This document shows positions 1 through 8,972 of a DNA stretch of 64,000 nucleotides, one piece after another. The position numbers were made by a program, and so were the translations under genes. Every line of letters begins with the position of its first letter. Position 1 is the stretch's first letter. Location of the stretch: assembly GCF_024347495.1 (NCBI RefSeq), contig NZ_AP025490.1:2790001-2854000 (forward strand). The letters run 5' to 3'. Source of the stretch: Vibrio gallaecicus (lineage in GTDB: Bacteria > Pseudomonadota > Gammaproteobacteria > Enterobacterales > Vibrionaceae). The notes under the pieces were generated by a model. The model was not told where the DNA came from. It worked only from the letters and a program-made list of their open reading frames with translations, and searched no databases.

Positions 1-229
1 TTTTTTCAGGAAAACCGATTTCAACAACTTGCCCTGCTTTTACTAAGCTTTTAGTGGTTAGTTGCCAAAATAGGGATTTATTCCCGACAGCTTTAGTAAC
101 AATACCTGTACCGCAACTCTTTTGAGACGAGCAGCCACTACAACTGGTTTGCTGCTCGCAGCTAAGGTGAACCAAAAATTGAGAACCTTTAGTTTCTACA
201 GAGCTAACCGTTGCAAGCGCAGTCATCAT
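1..229 (-). CDS. rseC: RseC, SoxR-reducing/sigma-E operon protein (partial, 3' end outside window)
   Basis: Read from the sequence: the frame starts ATG-ATG at 229, overlapping the TGA of rseB, and stays open to the window edge (76 codons). The visible N-terminal part carries a four-cysteine cluster, C-x6-C-x2-C-x5-C, at about residues 24-40, which is the hallmark of the RseC/MucC family. In that family an inner-membrane protein of about 150 residues positively modulates sigma-E and, with the Rsx/Rnf complex, helps reduce SoxR. The membrane helices expected in the C-terminal half lie outside the window. The overlap with rseB suggests translational coupling within the rpoE-rseA-rseB-rseC operon. 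The second ATG at 226 is an equally possible start. Confidence 0.88.
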   Translation of the reverse strand, partial: MMTALATVSSVETKGSQFLVHLSCEQQTSCSGCSSQKSCGTGIVTKAVGNKSLFWQLTTKSLVKAGQVVEIGFPEK

Positions 230-1188
230 TCGTTAGATACCTTGGCTTTAAACTTTACTGATTGGGCAATACGCTTAGCCGTTGCTGGCGGAATATCCCC
301 AACAACAGAGATTTCTTTACTGCCACTGATAAAACTGTGCAACGTTCGTCTACCTTGGCGAACCAACTGCCCTTTTGGTGAGAATTCATCTCTATCAGAA
401 ATATAAACCGAAAAGCTGAATAGACCATCGCTGAATAATTGGCTTTCAACCATTTTATTCGTTGTTGCCATTTGGTATCTACTTAACTCTTTAGAGTTAA
501 AGCCGTCAGGTATCCAACTCACCGTCCAATCACTTTCACTCACCAAACCTTCAGGTAGAGATAAGACTGTTGGTAATTTCGCTGTTTTAAGCGCGCCCAT
601 CGCATCTGCAATTTGATCATTAACTATGTATGAGATGGTTCTGTATTGCTCTAATACCTCTCCATCACGATCAAGAAGGTCTGCTCTTAATGGTAAGTGG
701 TTTTTTTCATCTACCCATAAAACATAAGAATAACGTAACCCATCTTTAGGGACGATTCGTAAAACTTGAGTGATATTTCCAGCTTCTCGATCCCGGCCGA
801 CTTTTATATAGTCATAATATTTACTGAGATTATCGACATTACTATTAAGCATCGGAATGACAGGCGCGACCATATTTCCCGAAGCTATGGTAAAAGGCTC
901 AACCCCAGGTTCTATGTAGCTAACTTCGCTACCTCGACGAATCACTTCTCTTACTGGTCCACTTAAATACACCAAATGCGCGAGTTGCTGGTTATCACTA
1001 ACAGCGTGTCGATATAAGAGAGGTTCAATACTGCTCTTTTTAATTAGGATATACGAGAGTTCGTAATTTAAATGCTGGCTGGCTTCGTTCATTTGATGCA
1101 ACAGAGCCTTTGCAGTTGGTTCTTCTGCAAAGGCTGGAGGAGTCATCAAACTGAACAGTGTCAGAGCACTGATCAGAATTTTTTTCAT
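226..1188 (-). CDS. rseB: RseB, periplasmic regulator of sigma-E
   Basis: A 320-residue protein with a clear signal peptide (Lys-Lys, hydrophobic core, cleavage after PPAFA near residue 21), as expected for periplasmic RseB (E. coli about 318). In the family RseB binds the periplasmic part of RseA and blocks DegS cleavage until mislocalised lipoprotein/LPS signals release it. The N-terminal MucB/RseB domain is LolA-like and the C-terminal domain contacts RseA. Its ATG overlaps the rseA stop (ATGA) and its own stop overlaps the rseC start, so the genes are cotranscribed. Assignment rests on overall similarity plus operon position. Confidence 0.93.
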   Translation of the reverse strand: MKKILISALTLFSLMTPPAFAEEPTAKALLHQMNEASQHLNYELSYILIKKSSIEPLLYRHAVSDNQQLAHLVYLSGPVREVIRRGSEVSYIEPGVEPFTIASGNMVAPVIPMLNSNVDNLSKYYDYIKVGRDREAGNITQVLRIVPKDGLRYSYVLWVDEKNHLPLRADLLDRDGEVLEQYRTISYIVNDQIADAMGALKTAKLPTVLSLPEGLVSESDWTVSWIPDGFNSKELSRYQMATTNKMVESQLFSDGLFSFSVYISDRDEFSPKGQLVRQGRRTLHSFISGSKEISVVGDIPPATAKRIAQSVKFKAKVSNE

Positions 1189-1814
1189 TCAACTACCGAT
1201 TCTAAATGCTCATCAGTCACCTGCGACGAATCACCGTTCAATCTTAACTGTAATTCGTAATCTTGCAGTAAGGCGTGAACACGTTGACGTTGCTCTTGAA
1301 GATTAGCTTCAGATGCTGATTTCTGAACTGACTCACGAGTCAGGCTTACCGGCTCTGCAGAACCAGGAAACGGGATGGTCTGTAACACTGGCAGCTGCTC
1401 ATTTTGAGGTAAAGATGGATCCGTACCTCCATATTGTTGCACGCCAATAATTACAGCAAAAGAGACACATGCCGCAACCGCTACTTGCCCAAATTGTTGT
1501 AACCAAGCTGGAAGTTGTCGTTTAGCGACCTTCGGTTTAGGCTGTTCTTCAATTGGGGTTACCTTGGGATCCGTATGTACTTCCTGGACCTTAGGCATTT
1601 GAGTGTGTGCAGGCTCTAGCTCTAAGGCTGCAGCTACATTATTTGCAATATTCCAATCAACATTCTCTGGCGCATCACCTCGCATTACATCACCAATTAA
1701 ATGGTAATCTTGCCAAGCTGTCATGCTTTCTTGATCGGATTCTAACTCTGCAATTAGAGCTTCATCGATCATTTCACCATCCATGAGTGCCGAAAGCTTT
1801 TCTTTATCTGCCAT
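1185..1814 (-). CDS. rseA: RseA, anti-sigma-E factor
   Basis: About 209 residues. The N-terminal sigma-binding domain starts MADKEKLSALMDGE and is followed near residues 33-50 by the W..Y..IGD pattern typical of RseA. One transmembrane segment lies at about 110-127, and a Gln-rich periplasmic tail follows. Family role: an inner-membrane protein that sequesters RpoE and is degraded by DegS then RseP on envelope stress. I chose the start at 1814, not an in-frame ATG at 1826, because GGTGA sits at Shine-Dalgarno distance and E. coli RseA begins at the equivalent residue. It lies 26 bp after rpoE and overlaps rseB. Confidence 0.92.
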   Translation of the reverse strand: MADKEKLSALMDGEMIDEALIAELESDQESMTAWQDYHLIGDVMRGDAPENVDWNIANNVAAALELEPAHTQMPKVQEVHTDPKVTPIEEQPKPKVAKRQLPAWLQQFGQVAVAACVSFAVIIGVQQYGGTDPSLPQNEQLPVLQTIPFPGSAEPVSLTRESVQKSASEANLQEQRQRVHALLQDYELQLRLNGDSSQVTDEHLESVVE

Positions 1815-1840
1815 TATTTTCACCATAATAATTACAAGTT

Positions 1841-2419
1841 TTAGCGCTGTAAAAGAGGTTTAATTTTCTTTTCCACCGCCTCACGAGCACGGAAAATACG
1901 CGAGCGTACAGTTCCTACAGGGCAATCCATTACTTCTGCAATTTCTTCATAGCTCAAGCCATCAAGCTCTCGCAATGTCATTGCAGTCTTTAAATCTTCA
2001 GGTAGCGCTTCTATCGCCCCAAAAACAACTTGCTTCAATTCTTTTGACAGCGCTAAGTTCTCAGGGTTCGATATTTCTTTTAAAGCACTGCCAGTTTCAT
2101 AATATTCTGCATCTTCAGCATCAACATCACTTGCTGGTGGCCTTCGGCTCTGCGCAACAATATGATTTTTAGCGGTATTCACGGCAATTCGATATAACCA
2201 AGTATAAAACGCACTTTCACCACGAAAGTTAGGAATAGCGCGGTAAGCTTTAATAAAGGCTTCTTGTGCTACATCAGGTACATCACCGGAATTATTCACG
2301 TATCGAGAGATAAGGTTGCACACTTTATTTTGGTATTTGACTACCAATAAATTGAAAGCTTGTTTATCTCCACTCTGAACTCGCTCAATCAACACTTGAT
2401 CGGTTAGCTGCTCGTTCAT
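1841..2419 (-). CDS. rpoE: RpoE, extracytoplasmic-stress sigma factor sigma-E
   Basis: The 192-residue product matches the family length (E. coli 191). It starts MNEQLTDQVL. Region 2 includes DVAQEAFIKAYRAI (about residues 50-70), and region 4 has a helix-turn-helix with YEEIAEVM...GTVRSRIFRARE near the C-terminus. RpoE directs transcription of outer-membrane-protein folding, LPS and protease genes. An upstream in-frame ATG at 2470 would add 17 residues absent from the family. The start at 2419 has AGGAG about 11 bases upstream and fits the homologues. It is the first gene of the rpoE-rseABC operon and has a sigma-E-like promoter at 2519-2546. Confidence 0.96.
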   Translation of the reverse strand: MNEQLTDQVLIERVQSGDKQAFNLLVVKYQNKVCNLISRYVNNSGDVPDVAQEAFIKAYRAIPNFRGESAFYTWLYRIAVNTAKNHIVAQSRRPPASDVDAEDAEYYETGSALKEISNPENLALSKELKQVVFGAIEALPEDLKTAMTLRELDGLSYEEIAEVMDCPVGTVRSRIFRAREAVEKKIKPLLQR

Positions 2420-2518
2420 TCGAGCGGGTACTCCTATTGTTATAACCCTCACCTTCTCAGATATGGGCACTAATTATGCGAAATGTAGTATTGACACCAC
2501 CGGCTACAAGAGCACTAT

Positions 2519-2546
2519 TGTGACTCAACGAAATTTGGAAAGTTCC
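2519..2546 (-). promoter_or_regulatory. Sigma-E-type promoter of rpoE
   Basis: On the minus strand GGAACTT (2540-2546) is followed after exactly 16 bases by TCACA (2519-2523). GGAACTT-N16-TCnnA is the sigma-E promoter pattern, and rpoE operons are known to be autoregulated in this way. It lies 100 bp upstream of the rpoE start. The -10 differs from the strongest consensus (TCTGA/TCAAA). The rest of the 2420-2826 gap holds the divergent nadB promoter and shows no gene. Confidence 0.75.
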
Positions 2547-2826
2547 AATTTTCTACAAATTATTTGCCATTATTGTTTCACAATGTGATGTAATAAAAAA
2601 TTGGTCTATCCCTTAAAATTGGGGATGCTTAACTAAAAGCAATGGTTTTGACCAAAATAATTATTTTTAGGTTGCTGTCTTTGTTGCGCATTTGCACAAC
2701 GTTTAGGGCATATTGGACGTGATTGTGACGATACTATAATTACGGTTTCAGTATTTATGTCACGTAAAGGACAGAATCAAAACGAGAGTGGACAACTCTA
2801 CTATAGCCCGGGATTTTAAAAGTTTT

Positions 2827-4443
2827 ATGAACGCAAACCGTGAGCATCAGTGTGATGTATTAGTGGTAGGCAGTGGTGCTGCAGGCTTGTCGTTAGCCTT
2901 ACGCGTTGCTGAACATGCAAAAGTAATTGTATTAAGTAAAGGACCACGTAGCGAGGGCTCGACCTACTACGCACAAGGTGGCATTGCCGCTGTTTTCGAC
3001 GAATCTGACAGTATTGAGTCACACGTTGAAGATACGCAAATTGCAGGTGCAGGGCTATGTGAAGAAGACACGGTTCAATTTATTGCTGAGAATGCAAAAG
3101 AATGCGTTCAGTGGTTAATTGATGGTGGTGTTCCTTTTGATAGAGACGAAAGCAGCACTGAAGGTGACCCTAAATATCACCTAACCCGTGAGGGTGGTCA
3201 TAGCCATCGCCGAATTTTGCATGCCGCAGATGCAACTGGCATGGCGATGCAAACCTCATTGCAAGATAACGTCAATAACCACCCAAACATTGAAATCTTC
3301 GAGCGTCATAACGCATTAGATTTAATTACTGAAGATAAAGTTGGTGGTGATAAAAACAAAGTTATCGGCGCTTATATTTGGAATCGTAATCAAGAACAAG
3401 TGGAAACGGTACGCGCTAAGTTCGTGGTACTGGCGACTGGTGGCGCCTCTAAAGTTTATCAATATACTTCAAACCCAGATGTATCTTCTGGTGATGGTAT
3501 TGCCATTGCATGGCGTGCAGGCTGCCGCGTGGCGAACTTAGAGTTTAACCAATTTCACCCAACCTGTTTATTCCACCCTGAAGCAAGAAACTTCCTGCTA
3601 ACAGAAGCATTGCGCGGTGAAGGTGCTTATTTACGTCGCCCCGATGGTTCACGATTTATGAAGGATTTCGATGAGCGTGGTGAACTTGCTCCTCGTGATG
3701 TCGTTGCTCGTGCCATTGATTTCGAAATGAAACGCCTTGGTGCTGATTGCATGTATGTAGATATCAGCCATAAGCCTGAAGAATTCATTACTGCACACTT
3801 TCCGATGATTCACACTCGCTTAATGGATTTGGGCATTGATATGACCAAAGAACCAATTCCAATCGTACCAGCCGCTCATTACACGTGTGGTGGTGTTATG
3901 GTCGATCAGCAAGGTCAAACAGATTTAACTAACCTCTATGCGATTGGTGAAGTCAGTTACACAGGCTTACACGGTGCTAACCGTATGGCTTCAAACTCTT
4001 TACTTGAATGTGTGGTTTACGCTTGGTCTGCTGCTAAGCATATTGTTGAAAATATTGACCAATCTCAGCTGTGTGCAGAATTGCCCGCATGGGATGAAAG
4101 CCAAGTAACCAACAGTGATGAAGAAGTTATCATTCAACATAACTGGCATGAATTGCGTTTATTCATGTGGGATTACATGGGGATAGTTCGTACCGATAAG
4201 CGATTAGAGCGAGCATTACGCCGTATTCAAATGTTGCAGCAAGAAACCCATGAATATTACAGTAACTTCAAAGTTTCCAATAATTTACTTGAACTTAGAA
4301 ACTTGTTACAAGTCGCTGAGCTAATGGTGAAATGTGCAATGCAGCGTAAAGAAAGCCGCGGCTTACATTACACGCTTGATTACCCAGAGTTAGCAAAAGA
4401 TAGTGGACCAACAATTCTTAAGCCAACTAAGCAAAGTAACTGA
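2827..4443 (+). CDS. nadB: L-aspartate oxidase
   Basis: NadB oxidises L-aspartate to iminoaspartate with FAD, the first step of de novo NAD synthesis (with NadA quinolinate synthase). 538 residues from ATG 2827 (E. coli 540). The dinucleotide-binding motif GSGAAG is at about residues 15-20. The family motifs [23 protein letters not shown] and [15 protein letters not shown] occur in order. A longer frame from GTG 2788 exists, but the E. coli protein starts MNTLPEHSCDVL, which aligns with [12 protein letters not shown] here, so I use 2827. The gene is divergent from rpoE, the usual arrangement in enterobacteria and vibrios, and ends before a strong terminator. Confidence 0.96.
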   Translation: MNANREHQCDVLVVGSGAAGLSLALRVAEHAKVIVLSKGPRSEGSTYYAQGGIAAVFDESDSIESHVEDTQIAGAGLCEEDTVQFIAENAKECVQWLIDGGVPFDRDESSTEGDPKYHLTREGGHSHRRILHAADATGMAMQTSLQDNVNNHPNIEIFERHNALDLITEDKVGGDKNKVIGAYIWNRNQEQVETVRAKFVVLATGGASKVYQYTSNPDVSSGDGIAIAWRAGCRVANLEFNQFHPTCLFHPEARNFLLTEALRGEGAYLRRPDGSRFMKDFDERGELAPRDVVARAIDFEMKRLGADCMYVDISHKPEEFITAHFPMIHTRLMDLGIDMTKEPIPIVPAAHYTCGGVMVDQQGQTDLTNLYAIGEVSYTGLHGANRMASNSLLECVVYAWSAAKHIVENIDQSQLCAELPAWDESQVTNSDEEVIIQHNWHELRLFMWDYMGIVRTDKRLERALRRIQMLQQETHEYYSNFKVSNNLLELRNLLQVAELMVKCAMQRKESRGLHYTLDYPELAKDSGPTILKPTKQSN

Positions 4444-4544
4444 TCTAATTGTAATTTCACCCATTCTAAAACTAGTTAAGAATTTGGGTTATTAGAACTA
4501 AGCTGCATTAACGATAAGTGTAATGAGTCCTATCACCAAATAAT

Positions 4545-4568
4545 AAGGGAGCCTTGGCTCCCTTTTTT
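4545..4568 (+). terminator. Rho-independent terminator after nadB
   Basis: AAGGGAGCC-TT-GGCTCCCTT stem followed by a T run. It lies about 100 bp after the nadB stop and abuts the convergent end of the ygfX frame. Confidence 0.85.
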
Positions 4569-4956
4569 ATCTTAATTTTGCCAATATCTTCCGATAGCAT
4601 TTTTCATCACAACTGTCTCTCCATAACAAAACATGCTTTTGATTACTTAACTTAAACGCAATGAAAAAGTTAGACCAAATAAGATCAGATCGAATAATGT
4701 CATGCGAATTGGAATTTATGATCAGTTTGCCACTGTCAAACCAGTCAACTGAGCCCACTAATGGAGAATGGAAAAAATCTGAGCGTGTTGAGTGAATAAG
4801 AATGAGATAAAGACAGTAAAGAGATATTGATATTGGAATGCTAGAAAAAAAGACTAAGCACAAAAGGCACCATAAAACAGTGCCTTTTGCTAGTAATGCA
4901 TAGTTTGAACGATGAAGCCGGAGCTTAACGCACCTTGCTGAGGTTATGTGCAACAA
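4567..4956 (-). CDS. ygfX: YgfX/CptA-family membrane protein
   Basis: 129 residues. The N-terminal part has a hydrophobic hairpin (about residues 26-52). The C-terminal part ends with a Trp-rich stretch and a DSCDEKCYRKILAKL tail, which aligns with the HLWLAADSMD...RILL end of E. coli YgfX. In E. coli this inner-membrane protein is encoded directly downstream of SdhE (YgfY); a toxin role (CptA, acting on FtsZ/MreB) has been claimed and is disputed. Here it overlaps the sdhE 3' end by 32 bases, so the two are probably translationally coupled. The position supports the call as much as the weak sequence similarity does. Confidence 0.72.
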   Translation of the reverse strand: MLHITSARCVKLRLHRSNYALLAKGTVLWCLLCLVFFSSIPISISLYCLYLILIHSTRSDFFHSPLVGSVDWFDSGKLIINSNSHDIIRSDLIWSNFFIAFKLSNQKHVLLWRDSCDEKCYRKILAKLR

Positions 4957-5185
4957 TCTTATCTACCATTGAAGCAAGCCCTAGATTCTCACTACGGCCG
5001 TGACCCATAATCCAAGTGAACAAATCAGGATCATCAGACTCCAGTAGCGACACAAAGTCACGCTGCTCTTGATCTTGCAGTGAGTCAAAACACTCTTCAA
5101 AAAATGGCATAATGACAACGTCTAGTTCGAGCATACCACGACGGCAGCCCCATTTAATTCGTGCTTTCTGCTCTGCAGTGTACAT
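4925..5185 (-). CDS. sdhE: SdhE, FAD assembly factor for succinate dehydrogenase
   Basis: 86 residues with the family signature RRGMLELD at about 15-22 (the RGxxE motif that contacts the flavoprotein). The family is a small all-helical cytoplasmic protein that promotes covalent flavinylation of SdhA/FrdA. The usual length is 80-95. The start at 5185 has GAGGA seven bases upstream. It sits between ygfX (overlapping) and divergent ygfZ, as in E. coli. Confidence 0.93.
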   Translation of the reverse strand: MYTAEQKARIKWGCRRGMLELDVVIMPFFEECFDSLQDQEQRDFVSLLESDDPDLFTWIMGHGRSENLGLASMVDKIVAHNLSKVR

Positions 5186-5396
5186 TGGTTATCCTCACCT
5201 AATATCTATTTGGGTGGAGTGTAACAAGACTAACCTTCAGCAACTACTATGTGAGTCACAGTCCCCACCTAAGCTTGCAAAAAACTTAAATATTCGAAAA
5301 GTCATGCCATAAAAAATTAATCTATTAAAAACCTAAGCTGACAAAGAAATCGAACAGGATTAACATAGAGGTAAATGAATTGTTTAGGAAAAGAAA

Positions 5397-6368
5397 ATGG
5401 ATTGGCAAAATGAATTTCAGCCACTAGCTTACGCACCCAATGAAACGCTTCCCGACCTTATGGTGACACACGTCTCTGATTGGAGTGCGATTACCATGGT
5501 AGGTGATGATAAAAAATCATACTTACAAGGTCAGGTAACCTGCGATGTGGTGACTCTTCCTAGCAATATGTCGACACTTGGTGCGCATTGTGATGCAAAA
5601 GGTAAAGTTTGGAGTATTTTCCGTTTATTTCATCACAATGGTGGCTATGCATTACTTCAGCCTAAATCTGCCATTGAAGTCGAACTACCAGAAATCAAGA
5701 AATACGCTGTATTTTCAAAAGTAGACATCACAGAAACAGACGATCAAGTTATCGGAGTTATGGGAGCATCTGCTAACGCATTTATTGATACCCTTTCAAA
5801 CGATACAGGTGACGTACGTGTGATTGAAGGTGGTACAGCAGTAAAAGTCTCTGATGAGCGTTGGGCTTTACTAGTCAGTAGCGCACAAGTAGAGGGGCTG
5901 GTTGCATCATCTAATGCAGAAAAAGTATGCCAAGATTTGTGGCAATATTTTGAGATTATTGATGCTCAACCTCGCCTATCCAGCACTAATCAAAATGAAC
6001 ATATTCCCCAAGCATTAAACCTACAAGCAATCGGCGGGATCAGCTTTACTAAAGGTTGTTATACCGGTCAAGAAACTGTTGCTCGTGCTAAGTACCGAGG
6101 AATGAACAAGCGTGAAATGTGTATTGTTTCTGGAAGTACCACAGAGCAGCTCAACCTCAGTGATTCAATCACGCTAGAAAGAAGTGTAGGTGATAATTGG
6201 CGTAATGCAGGTCAACTACTTAACGTGTACCAGTTCTCAAATAACCAAGCAATTGGGCTAATTGTTTTGCCGAATAACCTGGATGATGACGTGAAATTAC
6301 GTTTGGTCGATCAACCAACTACCGAATGGAAAATCTTACCGCTCCCATACAGCCTAAATGATGAATAA
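5397..6368 (+). CDS. ygfZ: tRNA-modifying protein YgfZ (folate-dependent, Fe-S related)
   Basis: 323 residues (E. coli 326). The diagnostic motif KGCYTGQE occurs near residues 220-230, within the GcvT-like fold that binds tetrahydrofolate. Known role of the family: assists assembly or repair of certain Fe-S enzymes such as MiaB, so affecting tRNA thiomethylation. AGGA lies eight bases before the ATG. Divergent from sdhE; the next gene follows after only three bases. Confidence 0.94.
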   Translation: MDWQNEFQPLAYAPNETLPDLMVTHVSDWSAITMVGDDKKSYLQGQVTCDVVTLPSNMSTLGAHCDAKGKVWSIFRLFHHNGGYALLQPKSAIEVELPEIKKYAVFSKVDITETDDQVIGVMGASANAFIDTLSNDTGDVRVIEGGTAVKVSDERWALLVSSAQVEGLVASSNAEKVCQDLWQYFEIIDAQPRLSSTNQNEHIPQALNLQAIGGISFTKGCYTGQETVARAKYRGMNKREMCIVSGSTTEQLNLSDSITLERSVGDNWRNAGQLLNVYQFSNNQAIGLIVLPNNLDDDVKLRLVDQPTTEWKILPLPYSLNDE

Positions 6369-6371
6369 TTA

Positions 6372-6848
6372 GTGTTGCACGAAACCCTAATAACTCAATA
6401 TCTTGATGAACAGCAAGTAGAATATCACTTGCTCGTTCAGAGCAAGCCCACGACTACCATTGAAGACACAGCCCAAGAAAGAGGGATAGACCCAGCCCAA
6501 ATGGTGAAGTGTATTCTTCTTCGAGATATGGGCGGACAATTAGCGCTTGCCTGTGCGCCTGGTGATCGTTCTGTTGATCCTAAAAAAGTTCGATCAGCTT
6601 TGAAATGTAGACGCATGACATGTGTTTCTCTAAACGAAGTCGAATCCATTACAGGTTTTAAAATCGGAACAGTTGCGCCACTTAAATTAAAATCACCATT
6701 ACCAATCCTTTTTGATCCCTCTTTATTACAGCAAAAGATCGTCACGATCAGTTCCGGTCATAACATGATTGGCATTGCGATAAACTGTGAGGCGCTTATT
6801 AAATTATGTTCACCAGCGATCGTTCCTCTTTGTCGGGTTCAGGACTAG
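6372..6848 (+). CDS. YbaK/ProX-type aminoacyl-tRNA deacylase domain protein
   Basis: 158 residues, a single YbaK/aminoacyl-tRNA synthetase-associated domain: an N-terminal YLDEQQVEYHLL segment, then MVKCILLRD, a central GDRSVDPKKV, and a GFKIGTVAPL loop. Family members hydrolyse mischarged aminoacyl-tRNAs (for example Cys-tRNAPro or Ala-tRNAPro) in trans; the substrate cannot be told from sequence here. The start is GTG at 6372 or TTG at 6375, with no good Shine-Dalgarno, which suggests coupling to ygfZ three bases upstream. It is not the canonical enterobacterial neighbour of ygfZ. Confidence 0.8.
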   Translation: MLHETLITQYLDEQQVEYHLLVQSKPTTTIEDTAQERGIDPAQMVKCILLRDMGGQLALACAPGDRSVDPKKVRSALKCRRMTCVSLNEVESITGFKIGTVAPLKLKSPLPILFDPSLLQQKIVTISSGHNMIGIAINCEALIKLCSPAIVPLCRVQD

Positions 6849-6974
6849 TCATTAGCTCACAGAATTAAATCTAAAGTATTAATATGTTGCATATGAACGT
6901 GAAACACATCACAAGTAAATAACATTAACATAAAATAATTAATCATTTTTACAACATAAGTAGTCACTTTTGGT

Positions 6975-7119
6975 TTTATGCGGTAATCTAAATTTACTGG
7001 TTAGCCTTTAAGAAAAAGAACTGACTAGTGCAAGTGAATCCACTGAGTAATATCAGTATCCACTTTTGTGTAATGCATCTGTGACTATTCGCCCGTTTTT
7101 CTAAGACGGGCTTTTTTTA
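6975..7119 (+). ncRNA. Candidate small RNA or long 3' UTR ending in a terminator
   Basis: The 560 bases between 6849 and 7408 hold no convincing gene. Within them, about 7030-7065 can fold (GTG..AT..ACTGA with TCAGTATCCAC). At 7091-7117 there is a strong intrinsic terminator 240 bases after the nearest stop codon, far for an ordinary gene terminator. The boundaries given are guesses. It may be only a 3' UTR of the YbaK-like gene; no family was recognised. Confidence 0.3.
7091..7118 (+). terminator. Rho-independent terminator
   Basis: GCCCGT stem, TTTTCTAAG loop, ACGGGC stem and seven Ts. It ends either the ygfZ-ybaK transcript or a separate small RNA. Confidence 0.85.
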
Positions 7120-7263
7120 TGCCAAAAATTTACCTTTATCTTACACAAACAAAAAAATTACAACTATTCTTAAAAGCGTAACATTAATAATGCTTAATAC
7201 GGCGAGTAGAAATCAGGATGGTTCACTGGCGCGTATTCTTTTGAGAAGAACCTCACGTTAAAG

Positions 7264-7307
7264 TAGATATTTGCGGTCATAACTGCACAGAGCAGCACAA
7301 ATATCTA
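7264..7307. repeat. Long inverted repeat/hairpin upstream of small gene
   Basis: A perfect 10-bp inverted repeat, TAGATATTTG (7264-7273) and CAAATATCTA (7298-7307). The 24-base loop contains a further TGC/GCA hairpin. It has no T run, so it is not a typical terminator. It lies about 100 bp before the start at 7409, and a TATAAT (7371-7376) lies between. Confidence 0.6.
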
Positions 7308-7408
7308 ATTATGTTCAGTTCAACTGCATTTTACTCCAGTTTAATCACAATTCTCCCTTCGGAGTTTTCTTATAATATGCAGTGCTAGGTAAATATAAGG
7401 ATAATAGA

Positions 7409-7615
7409 ATGAGACTGTTTAAGCGCTATACACCAGGTATGATTGCTAAACATGTGAGTCGACTTTTTAAAGGACGAATCTACATTTACGGCGTTGGCAA
7501 ATTTGAATTCGACAACGGAAAGTTAGTTTTGCCGGAAAGAGCAGAAAAGCGCCACTTCCAAACAGTGAAAGAAATTAACAGTGAGATAATGAAATTACGC
7601 TGTGCTTATGCATAG
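7409..7615 (+). CDS. Small conserved-type hypothetical protein (68 aa)
   Basis: A basic 68-residue protein beginning MRLFKRYTPGMIAKHVSRLFKG and containing an IYGVGKFEFDNGKL patch, which suggests a small beta-containing fold. I do not recognise a named family. Start chosen at 7409 rather than the longer frame from 7382 because AAGGA stands eight bases upstream and a TATAAT (7371-7376) lies before it. No signal peptide or membrane helix. It stands alone between two terminators. Function unknown. Confidence 0.65.
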   Translation: MRLFKRYTPGMIAKHVSRLFKGRIYIYGVGKFEFDNGKLVLPERAEKRHFQTVKEINSEIMKLRCAYA

Positions 7616-7692
7616 AATTCATCCTTCAAACTAATGTATTAATTTCAGTTCTAATATTCTAAAAATTGAATAGCTCAAAAATACAGAGAATT

Positions 7693-7724
7693 AAAAAAGG
7701 GTTGGCTCATTGCCAACCCTTTAT
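7693..7724. terminator. Bidirectional terminator between small gene and ubiI
   Basis: GGGTTGGC-TCATT-GCCAACCC stem with a run of As on the left and Ts on the right. The minus-strand direction (ubiI) has the better U tract. Confidence 0.85.
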
Positions 7725-7739
7725 CATATATAATTCACA

Positions 7740-8963
7740 TTAATTTGGGGTAACCGGTCGCTTTGCTAGCTCCGGTAGGTGACCAGATAAACCCAGAGCT
7801 CGCTTCATGATCTCATCTTTGGCTCCTGGTAACTGACCAGCGAGTTTCATTCCAATACCACGTATTAGTTTCTTCGCTGGGTTATCCCCTTCGAACAAGT
7901 CTTTAAAACCTTGCATTGAGGCAATCATTTTGGCTGCTTCTGCTTTACGCCATCGTTCATAGCCGCGTAAGTTGCGCTTCAAACCAAGGTCTTCCCCTGC
8001 TCTCCATAAACTTAAAAGCTCCTGAGCTAGGCTTGCAGCATCCAATAGACCGAGGTTCACACCTTGCCCAGCTAATGGGTGGATAGTATGCGCTGCATCT
8101 CCAACCAGAGCTACACGTTCCACCACGAAGTCTCGTGCATAGCGCATACGCAAAGGAAAAGCAAAACGATCGCCAACTACTTCACATAGACCTAATTTAG
8201 AATCAAATTCGAAGGTCAGTGCTTTATTGAATTCATGTTCAGACATGGAAACTAATTTATCGGCTCTATTAGGCTCAGTAGACCAAACAATTGAGCTCAT
8301 GTGGCTGTCTTGCATTGGCAAGAACGCTAAAGGTCCTTGTGGAGTAAAGATCTGTCGAGCCACTGACTGATGAGACTCAGCGGTTTTGATATTCGCTACA
8401 ATCGCGCTATGACCGTAATCCCAATGAGTTAGAGGAATATCTTGTTGTTTTCGAACCCAAGAATTTGCCCCATCGGCTCCAACCACCAATTTAGCTGTCA
8501 GTGCTTGCCCATTATCTAACGTTAACCAAGCCTCGCTTTCACCAATAGCAAGTGATTGGCATGTTGAAGGCATAAACAGCTGCACGTTATCCTGCTTTTT
8601 AACTTGATCCAGAAGTGCCAGCTGAATCACTCTATTTTCAACAATATGTCCTAAGTTAGGCTGCGCTAAACGAGTAGAATCAAACTCGATACGAGCAAAG
8701 CTGTCTTGCTCCCATACTTCCATTGCTTGGTATGGCGCAGCTCGCCTTTGCTCAATCCCTTGCCATACTCCAAGGTTACGTAGTACCACTTCACTTGAAC
8801 GGCTCAAAGCAGAAACACGTACATCAGGTAAGTCATTCAGCCCTTCAATTGGCTCTTTACCTTCAATCACTGCAATTCTTAAATCGCTGTCTTTTAGCGC
8901 TGCAGCCAACGCTAATCCGACCATACCACCGCCTACAATGACAATATCAACACTTTGCATCAT
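7740..8963 (-). CDS. ubiI: UbiI, FAD-dependent 2-octaprenylphenol hydroxylase
   Basis: 407 residues (E. coli UbiI/VisC about 400). FAD-binding GGGMVGLALA at about residues 11-20, the DG motif GADGANSW near 160-170, and GDAAHTIHPLAGQGVNLG near 290-310, all in the order of class A flavoprotein monooxygenases of ubiquinone synthesis. UbiI adds the C5 hydroxyl. Assigned UbiI rather than UbiH from its position as last gene of the cluster and its closer match to VisC. It follows ubiH by nine bases. The start is ATG-ATG; either may be used. Confidence 0.88.
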   Translation of the reverse strand: MMQSVDIVIVGGGMVGLALAAALKDSDLRIAVIEGKEPIEGLNDLPDVRVSALSRSSEVVLRNLGVWQGIEQRRAAPYQAMEVWEQDSFARIEFDSTRLAQPNLGHIVENRVIQLALLDQVKKQDNVQLFMPSTCQSLAIGESEAWLTLDNGQALTAKLVVGADGANSWVRKQQDIPLTHWDYGHSAIVANIKTAESHQSVARQIFTPQGPLAFLPMQDSHMSSIVWSTEPNRADKLVSMSEHEFNKALTFEFDSKLGLCEVVGDRFAFPLRMRYARDFVVERVALVGDAAHTIHPLAGQGVNLGLLDAASLAQELLSLWRAGEDLGLKRNLRGYERWRKAEAAKMIASMQGFKDLFEGDNPAKKLIRGIGMKLAGQLPGAKDEIMKRALGLSGHLPELAKRPVTPN

Positions 8964-8972
8964 TTTTCTACC

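Noticed and set aside
122..406. 94-codon plus-strand frame
   Set aside because: Antisense to rseC and rseB, both well supported.
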